A stretch of DNA of 64,000 nucleotides. It comes from Microvirga flavescens. Its GTDB lineage: Bacteria > Pseudomonadota > Alphaproteobacteria > Rhizobiales > Beijerinckiaceae. This document shows positions 36,697 to 44,180 of the stretch, one piece after another. A program made the position numbers and the translations under genes. The notes beneath the pieces were generated by a model. The model saw nothing but the letters and a program-made list of their open reading frames with translations, did not search any database and had not been told where the DNA came from. The stretch lies in contig NZ_QMKH01000002.1 of NCBI RefSeq assembly GCF_003290125.1, forward strand, positions 1 to 64,000, read 5' to 3'. The first letter of the stretch is position 1, and each line of letters starts with the position of its first letter.

Positions 36697-36721
36697 TTCC
36701 CTGGAATGAGGACAGGGAATC
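36697..36721 (-). promoter_or_regulatory. 5' UTR hairpin covering the uraH ribosome-binding site
   Basis: In the minus-strand transcript GATTCCCTG (36721-36713) pairs with CAGGGAAATC (36705-36696, one bulged A) around a loop of about 8 bases. CAGGGAAA is the only Shine-Dalgarno-like sequence before the ATG at 36691, so the hairpin could limit translation. This is inference from the sequence only. Confidence 0.4.
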
Positions 36722-36877
36722 TCTTCTTGTGCCCTCGGAAGGTCAAGACTGTCGTAACAGCAGGGCCACCGGAGCCGGCCACGCCCCAATCTCCCTGTTG
36801 AAAAAGCGGTTCAGGGGCTCTTTCAGAACACAGCCCGCCATCCTAGGCTGGCTTTTTCACCCGCCGATGCAGAGTTC

Positions 36878-38104
36878 ATGATCGACCCTCAAATCTCCGA
36901 ATGGATCAGCCAGATCGCGCGCTGGATTCATGTCATTACAGCAATCGCCTGGATCGGCTCGTCCTTCTACTTCATTCACCTCGACCTCAGCCTGAAAAAG
37001 CGGGAGGGCCTGCCGGAAGGCGTCGGCGGTGAAGCCTGGCAGGTCCACGGCGGCGGCTTTTACAACATGCGCAAGTATCTCGTTGCACCGCCGGAGTTGC
37101 CCAAGGACCTCACCTGGTTCAAGTGGGAAAGCTACAGCACCTGGATTTCCGGGTTCTTCCTGCTGGTCTGGGTCTATTACCTGCAGGCCGACCTCTACAC
37201 GATCAACCCCGAAATCCTGGCGCTGCAGCCCTGGCAGGCTTCTGCCATCGGCATCGGCGGGCTCATCGTGAGCTGGTTTATCTATAGCGGCCTCTGCCGC
37301 TCGCCGCTCGGCAAGAACGATGTCGCGCTCGGAGTGGTGCTGTTCCTCTATATCCTGCTCGCGGCCTATGCGTTCACGCATGTTTTCAGCGCCCGCGCCG
37401 CCTTCCTCCACACCGGAGCGATGATCGCCACGTGGATGTCGGCAAGCGTTTTTCGCGTCATCATCCCCAACCAGAAGAAGGTGGTCGCATCCCTTCTGGC
37501 GGGGCAAACGCCTGACCCTGCCTTGGGCAAGCAGGCCAAGCAGCGTTCGACCCACAACAATTATCTGACACTGCCCGTCATCTTCCTGATGCTGTCGAAC
37601 CACTATCCGCTGGCGTGGTCCTCGAAATATGCCGTGGGCATCATCGGCCTCATCGTCATCGCGGGCGCGGTCATCCGCCATTTCTTCAACTCGCAGCATG
37701 CGGGCAAGGGCTCGCCCTGGTGGACCTGGGGGGTCGCAGCGGCGAGCATCGTGCTCGCGATCTGGCTGTCCATCATCGGCAAACCCGGCGCGGCGAACAT
37801 GGCGGACGCCCAGAAGGACGTGACGCCTGCCACTATGGCGGCTGCGTTCGACGATGCCGTGCTCGCCATCCAATCACGCTGCTCCATGTGCCATGCAGGC
37901 GAGCCCGTGTGGGATGGCATACCCGTGGCGCCGAAGGGCATTCACCTCGACACGCCGGAGGCCATCGCACGGCATGCCGGCGCCATACGCGTTCAAAGCG
38001 TGCTGACGCATGCCATGCCGCCGAACAACATCACCGAAATGACGCTCGACGAGCGCAAGGCGGTGGCGACCTGGCTGGCGCAGCGCGATACCATAGCGCG
38101 CTAA
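36878..38104 (+). CDS. puuD: Urate hydroxylase PuuD (membrane cytochrome-type urate oxidase)
   Basis: The protein has 408 residues. The first ~310 contain about eight membrane helices of the urate oxidase N domain (ARWIHVITAIAWIGSSFYFIH, then GGGFYNMRKYL). A C-terminal cytochrome c domain has the haem site CSMCH at about 340. The enzyme oxidises urate to 5-hydroxyisourate and passes electrons to the respiratory chain instead of making peroxide. It is divergent from uraH-puuE/uraD, which complete the pathway to allantoate. Confidence 0.95.
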   Translation: MIDPQISEWISQIARWIHVITAIAWIGSSFYFIHLDLSLKKREGLPEGVGGEAWQVHGGGFYNMRKYLVAPPELPKDLTWFKWESYSTWISGFFLLVWVYYLQADLYTINPEILALQPWQASAIGIGGLIVSWFIYSGLCRSPLGKNDVALGVVLFLYILLAAYAFTHVFSARAAFLHTGAMIATWMSASVFRVIIPNQKKVVASLLAGQTPDPALGKQAKQRSTHNNYLTLPVIFLMLSNHYPLAWSSKYAVGIIGLIVIAGAVIRHFFNSQHAGKGSPWWTWGVAAASIVLAIWLSIIGKPGAANMADAQKDVTPATMAAAFDDAVLAIQSRCSMCHAGEPVWDGIPVAPKGIHLDTPEAIARHAGAIRVQSVLTHAMPPNNITEMTLDERKAVATWLAQRDTIAR

Positions 38105-38190
38105 TACAAGGCCCCCGGCCCTCCCTTCGGCAAGCCTGCCGGCGGAGTGCCGGGATTCGCGCAAAGCAACTTAGTAAACAGGAGTTTTTG

Positions 38191-38625
38191 ATGCCCGATC
38201 TCGATCTCAAGACGGCTCAAACCATTGTCGACGCCGCGCTCAAGACGGCCCGTGATAAGGGGTTCAAACCTCTTTCGGTTGCGGTTTACGATGCGCGCGG
38301 GGCCATTCGCGCTCTCGCCTCGGAAGATGGCACGAGCCTCAAGCGGGCGGAAATCGCGATGGGCAAGGCCTATGGCGCGCTGGCGCTCGGCGTCGGCTCC
38401 CGCGCTATCCACAAGATGGCTGTGGATCGTCCCTTCTTTGTCGCTGCCGCCACGCACGCGGTCGGAGGACAGCTGGTTCCGGTTCCGGGGGGCGTGCTGA
38501 TCAAGGACGCCGCTGGCGCAATTCTCGGCGCCGTCGGCATTTCAGGCGACACTTCGGACAATGACGAGCTGGCAGCGGCATCAGGGATCGAGGCGGCGGG
38601 CCTCGTCTTCGACGCTGGGGCTTGA
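38191..38625 (+). CDS. GlcG/HbpS family heme-binding-like protein
   Basis: The protein has 144 residues. LDLKTAQTIVDAALKTAR, VAVYDARGAIRAL and the GISGDTSDNDELAA end are typical of the GlcG/HbpS fold. No export signal is visible. It follows puuD by 86 bases with AGGAG six bases before the ATG, and a hairpin closes the unit, so it may be expressed with the urate genes. Its role there is unknown. Confidence 0.85.
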   Translation: MPDLDLKTAQTIVDAALKTARDKGFKPLSVAVYDARGAIRALASEDGTSLKRAEIAMGKAYGALALGVGSRAIHKMAVDRPFFVAAATHAVGGQLVPVPGGVLIKDAAGAILGAVGISGDTSDNDELAAASGIEAAGLVFDAGA

Positions 38626-38645
38626 CGCGAAATAAAATTTCGCGT
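38625..38645 (+). terminator. Hairpin after the GlcG-like gene
   Basis: ACGCGAAAT and ATTTCGCGT make a perfect 9-bp stem with a 3-base AAA loop, beginning at the last base of the stop codon. TCATC follows, not a T-run, so termination is probable rather than certain. Confidence 0.5.
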
Positions 38646-38778
38646 TCATCAATGCCTAATTCACGAGCACCTCTAGACAGGAGGTCGCAAGTGAACAACT
38701 AATGATACTAGGTCACGCTTTCTCAAGCTTTTCCTAAAATCAGCCTGACAAACCTTCCAAAATCAGGGACGAGTCAAA

Positions 38779-40365
38779 ATGTCATCATGGTTCAAAACTT
38801 TGGCCCTCGCGTCCGTCGCGACCGCGGCTCTCATGGGCTCCGCGTTCGCGGAGGTCGTCTATAACCGCGCCAATTCCGGCGAGCCGGAGACGCTCGACAC
38901 GCACAAGACCTCGACCGTTCAGGAAGCCCACATCCTGCGCGACCTGCTCGAAGGTCTCGTGACTTACAACGCCAAGGGCGAAGCCATTCCCGGTCAGGCC
39001 GAGAAGTGGGACATCAGCGCCGACGGCAAGACCTACACCTTCAAGCTCCGCGACGGCATCAAGTGGTCGAACGGCGACCCGGTGAAGGCCTCGGACTTCG
39101 TGTTCTCCTACCGCCGCATCATGGACCCGGCGACCGGCGCGAAGTACGCGAACATCCTCTACCCGATCGTTAACGCGGAGAAGATCAACAAGGGTCAGGG
39201 CAAGGTTGAGGATCTCGGCGTCAAGGCAATCGATGACAAGACCCTCGAGATCAAGCTGGAAGCGGCTACCCCGTATTTCATCGAGCTGCTGACGCACCAA
39301 ACCAGCCTTCCGGTTCATCCGGGCTCGGTCGAGAAGTTCGGCAAGGACTTCGTGAAGCCGGGCAATCTGGTGTCGAACGGCGCGTTCAAGCTTGCCGAGT
39401 TCGTGCCCAACTCGCACATCAAGCTCGTCAAGAACGACACCTATTACGGTGCGAAGGACGTCAAGCTCGACACCGTCATGTATTATCCGACCCCGGATTT
39501 CGCCGCGATGGTGCGCCGCTATGAGGCCGGCCAGCTCGACACCACCGACGATATCCCGGCCGATCAGACCAAGGCCCTGAAGGAAAAGTTCAAGGATCAG
39601 GTCAAGCTCGGTCCGTATCTCGGAACCTGGTATCTGGTAATCAACTCGTCCAAGGCGCCCTTCAATGACGTGCGCGTCCGCCAGGCCCTCTCGATGGGTG
39701 TGGACCGCGAGTTCATCGCTGAGCAGATCTGGGGCCAGACCATGCAGCCTGGCTATTCGTTCATGCCGCCGGGACTGGGCAATTATGGCGAGCCCGCCTA
39801 TGTGGAGTGGAAGGACGCCTCGCCGATCGATCGCGAGGAGAAGGCCAAGGCCCTTCTCAAGGAAGCCGGCTTCGGCCCGGGCAAGCCGCTCAAGGTCGAA
39901 ATCCGCTACAACACCACCGACAACAACCGCAATACGGTTGTGGCCGTGGCCGAGCAGTGGAAGCAGATCGGCGTCGAGACGTCGTTCATCAACACCGACG
40001 GCAAGACACACTTCGCGCATCTGCGTGACGGCGGCGACTTCGACGTGGCCCGCTACGGCTGGATCGCCGACTATTCCGATCCGAACGTCTTCCTCTTCCT
40101 GCTGAAGAGCGACAACAAGGGCTTCAACTACGGCAAGTACAACAACCCGGAGTATGACGCTCTTCTGAATCAGGCCGCTTCCGAACTCGACCTGAAAAAG
40201 CGCGCTGACCTCATGAAGAAGGCCGAGACCATCACCATGAAGGACATGCCCTGGATCCCGGTCATGTACTACGGCAAGAGCAACCTGATCTCGCCGAAGA
40301 TCCACGGCTACGTCCACAACACCCGTGGCGTCTATCCGTCGCGCTTCCTGTCCAAGGACCAATAA
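38779..40365 (+). CDS. oppA: Oligopeptide ABC transporter substrate-binding protein
   Basis: The protein has 528 residues with a cleavable signal peptide ending SAFA. It is an SBP_bac_5 family protein: EPETLDTHKTSTVQEAHIL near the N-terminus, WSNGDPVKASDFVFSYRRI, and the C-terminal DMPWIPVMYYGKSNLISP region. These match OppA of the E. coli type (periplasmic binding of short peptides). It is the first gene of an opp operon; a terminator between it and oppB would keep it in excess over the membrane parts. Confidence 0.92.
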   Translation: MSSWFKTLALASVATAALMGSAFAEVVYNRANSGEPETLDTHKTSTVQEAHILRDLLEGLVTYNAKGEAIPGQAEKWDISADGKTYTFKLRDGIKWSNGDPVKASDFVFSYRRIMDPATGAKYANILYPIVNAEKINKGQGKVEDLGVKAIDDKTLEIKLEAATPYFIELLTHQTSLPVHPGSVEKFGKDFVKPGNLVSNGAFKLAEFVPNSHIKLVKNDTYYGAKDVKLDTVMYYPTPDFAAMVRRYEAGQLDTTDDIPADQTKALKEKFKDQVKLGPYLGTWYLVINSSKAPFNDVRVRQALSMGVDREFIAEQIWGQTMQPGYSFMPPGLGNYGEPAYVEWKDASPIDREEKAKALLKEAGFGPGKPLKVEIRYNTTDNNRNTVVAVAEQWKQIGVETSFINTDGKTHFAHLRDGGDFDVARYGWIADYSDPNVFLFLLKSDNKGFNYGKYNNPEYDALLNQAASELDLKKRADLMKKAETITMKDMPWIPVMYYGKSNLISPKIHGYVHNTRGVYPSRFLSKDQ

Positions 40366-40378
40366 GCTTTAAGCAATG

Positions 40379-40410
40379 GGGTGGCTCGTGCGAGCGAGCC
40401 ACCCTTTTTT
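40379..40410 (+). terminator. Intra-operon terminator between oppA and oppB
   Basis: GGGTGGCTCG and CGAGCCACCC form a 10-bp stem with a 6-base loop, and TTTTTTG directly follows. As oppB starts only 34 bases later without a promoter of its own that I can see, this probably works as a partial terminator. Confidence 0.88.
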
Positions 40411-40443
40411 GTTTTTTGCTGTCCTGAGCATGGAGGCCTTCGC

Positions 40444-41364
40444 GTGCTCTCGTACATCTTGCGCCGATTGTTGTCGGCTATCCCTACGCTTTTGCTGATC
40501 GTTACGATCGCATTTTTCCTCATTCGCCTTGCGCCGGGCGGCCCGTTCGATCTCGAACGCCCCCTCGAAGCGAAGGTGATGGAAAACCTCAACAAGATCT
40601 ATCAGCTCGATAAGCCGCTGATCGAGCAATACTGGCTGTATCTGAGCGCCGTCGTGCGTGGCGATTTCGGCCCTTCGTTCATTCTGCGCGACTTCACCGT
40701 GGGGGAACTGTTCGCCCGCGGCCTGCCCGTTTCCATGACCCTCGGCGGTCTGGCTCTGTCGTTCGCCATTCTGGTCGGCGGCACGCTCGGCGCAGTCGCG
40801 GCCCTGCGCCAGAACAGCCTCATCGATTATGTCGTGACCGGCATGGGGGCCCTCGGCCTCACGATCCCGAACTTCGTCGTCGCACCGGTCTTGCAGATCG
40901 TACTCGGCCTGGCTCTCGCCTGGCTCCCTATCGCCGGCTGGAACGGCGGAGCACCTCTCAATCTCGTCATGCCTGTAATCGTGCTGGCGCTGCCGCAAAT
41001 CGCGGTGGTTGCGCGCATGACGCGCGCGGCGATGATCGAGAACCTGCGCTCCAACCACATTCGCACCCTGCGCTCTCTCGGCCTGCCGTCCCTGACGATC
41101 GTCGTCCACGCGCTTCGCGGCGCGGCCCTGCCGGTAATCTCGTATCTCGGCCCTGCGGCAGCGGCGCTTCTGACGGGTTCGGTGGTGGTGGAAACCATCT
41201 TCGGGCTTCCCGGCATCGGCCGCTACTTCGTCGAGGGCGCGCTCAACCGCGACTATACCCTCGTCATGGGCACGGTCGTCGTCGTTGCCGTGTTCGTTCT
41301 CTTGTTCAACCTCGTGGTCGATATCCTCTACGCGATCATCGATCCGCGCATCCGCTACGATTGA
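40444..41364 (+). CDS. oppB: Oligopeptide ABC transporter permease OppB
   Basis: The permease has 306 residues and six membrane helices. The N-terminal LSYILRRLLSAIPTLLLIVT is typical of the family, and the EAA loop reads MTRAAMIENLRSNHIRTLRS with the conserved G at LGLPS. GTG 40444 has GGAGG seven bases upstream. With OppC it forms the translocation channel in the inner membrane. Confidence 0.92.
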   Translation: MLSYILRRLLSAIPTLLLIVTIAFFLIRLAPGGPFDLERPLEAKVMENLNKIYQLDKPLIEQYWLYLSAVVRGDFGPSFILRDFTVGELFARGLPVSMTLGGLALSFAILVGGTLGAVAALRQNSLIDYVVTGMGALGLTIPNFVVAPVLQIVLGLALAWLPIAGWNGGAPLNLVMPVIVLALPQIAVVARMTRAAMIENLRSNHIRTLRSLGLPSLTIVVHALRGAALPVISYLGPAAAALLTGSVVVETIFGLPGIGRYFVEGALNRDYTLVMGTVVVVAVFVLLFNLVVDILYAIIDPRIRYD

Positions 41365-41374
41365 GGTTTGTGTC

Positions 41375-42511
41375 ATGGTTGAAGGCGCTGTACTTCCCGC
41401 CGAGGTTTTGAAAGATCCTGTCGTCGGCCGCTCCCTGTGGGCGGAAGCGCGTGGGCGCCTCGTCCGCAACCGGGCCGCGATCACCAGCATCATCGTGCTG
41501 GGATTCATCGCGCTTGCTTGCATATTCGGCCCGTTATTGACCGGCCACCCCTTCGACAAGGTCTATCCTGACTACGTCAAGGTGCCCGCGAGCCTGGAGG
41601 CCTATCCAAAGGCGGATCAGATCGAGCCCAATGTGGAGCGCGTCGCCTCGCGCGTTCGCGCCAAGGCCGAGAACATCGCCGTCGAAGGCGACAAGATCCG
41701 CGTGACGCTCGTGGGGCAGCGCCCCATCGACGAGCGCCTCCTCGCCTACTTTGAACGCTCCGACCTTTTCGGGGCGGCAAAGGTCACTGAGCGCGCCGAC
41801 GAAGGCCGCCGCATGGTCGTGGATGTCCCGATCAAGCGGAACTATTTCTTCTTCGGCACCGACACCAATGGGCGCGATCTTCTCACCCGCACTATGAAGG
41901 CGGGTCAGGTGTCCCTCGCCATCGGCCTTCTCGCGACCTTCGTCGCCATCGTCATCGGTGTGATCTACGGCGCGACCTCCGGCTATCTCGGTGGGCGGGC
42001 AGATCTCATCATGATGCGCGCGGTGGACGTTCTCTACTCGTTGCCGTTCATCTTCTTCGTCATCATGCTGGTGGTGTTCTTCGGGCGTAACTTCGTCCTG
42101 ATGTTCATCGCGGTCGGTGCGGTGGAATGGCTCGACATGGCCCGCATCGTGCGCGGCCAGACGCTCTCCATCAAACGTCAGGAATATGTGCAGGCGGCGG
42201 AAGCGCTCGGCGTCGAAACCAAGGGCATCATCCGTCGTCACGTCATTCCCAACACGCTCGGCCCCGTGGTCGTCTACATGACGCTGCTCGTGCCGAAGGT
42301 CATCCTGCTGGAAAGCTTCCTGTCGTTCCTCGGCCTTGGCGTGCAGGAGCCGAACACAAGTCTCGGCGTGCTGATCTCCGAAGGCGCCAAGAACATTCAG
42401 GGCGCCACCTGGATGCTCCTCTATCCCTCCATCACGCTGGTCACGATTTTGTTCTGCCTGAACTTCATCGGCGATGGCCTGCGCGACGCTCTCGATCCGA
42501 AGGACCGCTGA
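41375..42511 (+). CDS. oppC: Oligopeptide ABC transporter permease OppC
   Basis: A permease of 378 residues with the DppC/OppC N-terminal helix (about 32-52) and a MetI-type channel domain (EYVQAAEALGVETKGIIRRH is the EAA loop). Between them lies a periplasmic segment of about 110 residues (about 55-165), longer than in E. coli OppC. The start at 41375 lies 8 bases after GAGG that overlaps the oppB stop. Confidence 0.9.
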   Translation: MVEGAVLPAEVLKDPVVGRSLWAEARGRLVRNRAAITSIIVLGFIALACIFGPLLTGHPFDKVYPDYVKVPASLEAYPKADQIEPNVERVASRVRAKAENIAVEGDKIRVTLVGQRPIDERLLAYFERSDLFGAAKVTERADEGRRMVVDVPIKRNYFFFGTDTNGRDLLTRTMKAGQVSLAIGLLATFVAIVIGVIYGATSGYLGGRADLIMMRAVDVLYSLPFIFFVIMLVVFFGRNFVLMFIAVGAVEWLDMARIVRGQTLSIKRQEYVQAAEALGVETKGIIRRHVIPNTLGPVVVYMTLLVPKVILLESFLSFLGLGVQEPNTSLGVLISEGAKNIQGATWMLLYPSITLVTILFCLNFIGDGLRDALDPKDR

Positions 42512-42512
42512 G

Positions 42513-44138
42513 ATGACGGAACCCGTTCTTGCCATCCGCGGCCTTCAGGTCCGCTTCCGTACCGGCGACGGCATTCTGCAGGCTGTGAAGGGTGTCGATA
42601 TCGACATCAATGCTGGGGAAACCGTCGCCATCGTCGGCGAATCCGGCTCTGGCAAAAGCCAGACCATGATGTCCGTGATGGGGCTTCTCGCCTCGAACGG
42701 CTGGGCCGAAGGCTCGGTGAAGTATCGCGGCCAGGAGCTCGTCGGCCTCTCGCCCGAGAAGCTCAACAACTATCGCGGCTCCAAGCTCACCATGATCTTC
42801 CAGGAGCCGATGACCTCCCTCGATCCGCTCTACCGGATCGGTGATCAGCTCGCCCTGCCGCTCACCACCCACGGCGGTCTGAGCAAGACGAAGGCGCGCG
42901 AGCGCGCCATCGAGCTTCTGGAACTCGTGCGCATTCCCGATCCGAAGCGGCGCATCGACTCCTATCCGCATGAATTGTCCGGCGGACAGCGCCAGCGCGT
43001 GATGATCGCGATGGCGCTCGCCAACAATCCGGACGTGCTCATCGCCGACGAACCGACCACCGCGCTCGACGTGACGGTGCAGGCGCGCATTCTGGAGCTT
43101 CTCAGCGATCTCCAGAAGCGTCTCGGCATGTCCATCGTCTTCATCACCCACGACCTTGGCGTGGTGCGCCGCTTCGCGACACGTACCTACGTCATGAAGA
43201 GCGGCCAGGTGGTTGAAAGTGGCGAGACCTCCGCGCTCTTCGCCTCGCCGAAGCATCCCTACACGAAGATGCTGATCGACGCTGAGCCGCGCGGGCGGAA
43301 GGAGCCTGCTCCCGCAGGCGCGCCGATGGTCCTCGACGCCAAGAACATCGAGGTGAATTTTGCCACCAAGAGCGGATGGTTCGGCAAGACAAGCCATGTG
43401 CTGCGCGCCGTCGACAATGTGAGCCTGTCCGTGCGGGCGGGCGAGACCATCGGTGTCGTCGGTGAATCGGGCTCGGGCAAATCGACCCTCGGCCGCGCCG
43501 TCCTGCGTCTCCTGCCCGCCAGCGGCACGGTGCGTTTCGAGGATCGGGCGCTCATGCCCCTCGACCGTGCGGGCATGCGCCCCCTGCGGCGGCACCTGCA
43601 GCTGGTGTTCCAGGACCCGTTTGGTTCGCTCTCCCCCCGCATGACGGCAGGCGAGATCGTGACGGAGGGCCTTCTCGTTCACGAGCCGCGCATGAGCCGC
43701 AAGGAGCGCGACCGCCGCGCCGCGCAGGCCTTCGAGGAAGTGCGTCTGGAACCCGCCTGGCGCAACCGCTTCCCGCACGAGTTCTCGGGCGGCCAGCGCC
43801 AACGCATCGCCATTGCCCGTGCGATGATCCTGCATCCGAAGCTCGTCGTGCTCGATGAGCCGACATCGGCACTCGACCGCTCGGTGCAGAAGGAGATCGT
43901 CGATCTCCTGCGCGACCTGCAGAAGACCCATGGCCTCGCCTATGTCTTCATCAGTCACGATCTGGCCGTGGTGCGCGCGCTCTCCGACGAGATCATGGTG
44001 ATGAAGAGCGGTAAGGTGGTGGAGCGCGGCACCGCGCAGGACATCTTCGAGCGGCCCAAGGAAGATTACACCCGCGATCTCATCGCGGCGGCCTTCCTGA
44101 ACCAGCAGGAGCCGGACGCTACGCCCCTCGCCTCCTGA
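42513..44138 (+). CDS. Fused oligopeptide ABC transporter ATPase OppDF
   Basis: The protein has 541 residues and two ABC ATPase modules in one chain. Module 1 has Walker [10 protein letters not shown], signature [15 protein letters not shown] and Walker [13 protein letters not shown]. Module 2 has [28 protein letters not shown] and [11 protein letters not shown]. Both keep H-loops ([16 protein letters not shown]). E. coli splits this as OppD and OppF; the fused form is like YejF. It starts one base after the oppC stop. Confidence 0.93.
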   Translation: MTEPVLAIRGLQVRFRTGDGILQAVKGVDIDINAGETVAIVGESGSGKSQTMMSVMGLLASNGWAEGSVKYRGQELVGLSPEKLNNYRGSKLTMIFQEPMTSLDPLYRIGDQLALPLTTHGGLSKTKARERAIELLELVRIPDPKRRIDSYPHELSGGQRQRVMIAMALANNPDVLIADEPTTALDVTVQARILELLSDLQKRLGMSIVFITHDLGVVRRFATRTYVMKSGQVVESGETSALFASPKHPYTKMLIDAEPRGRKEPAPAGAPMVLDAKNIEVNFATKSGWFGKTSHVLRAVDNVSLSVRAGETIGVVGESGSGKSTLGRAVLRLLPASGTVRFEDRALMPLDRAGMRPLRRHLQLVFQDPFGSLSPRMTAGEIVTEGLLVHEPRMSRKERDRRAAQAFEEVRLEPAWRNRFPHEFSGGQRQRIAIARAMILHPKLVVLDEPTSALDRSVQKEIVDLLRDLQKTHGLAYVFISHDLAVVRALSDEIMVMKSGKVVERGTAQDIFERPKEDYTRDLIAAAFLNQQEPDATPLAS

Positions 44139-44151
44139 GCGGAACTCCCTG

Positions 44152-44180
44152 CCATGACGCGGATTGACTCCGCATCATGG
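44152..44180 (+). promoter_or_regulatory. Hairpin enclosing the ligD start codon
   Basis: CCATGACGCGGA (44152-44163) and TCCGCATCATGG (44169-44180) pair over 12 positions with one mismatch and a 5-base loop. The start codon of ligD (44177-44179) is inside the right arm, and no Shine-Dalgarno sequence precedes it. It could end oppDF transcripts or restrict LigD synthesis. Confidence 0.45.

Noticed and set aside
38785-40362. A 525-codon minus-strand frame opposite oppA.
   Set aside because: oppA has a signal peptide and all family motifs; the antisense product has none.
42465-43958. A 497-codon minus-strand frame opposite oppDF.
   Set aside because: Antisense shadow of the two ABC ATPase modules.
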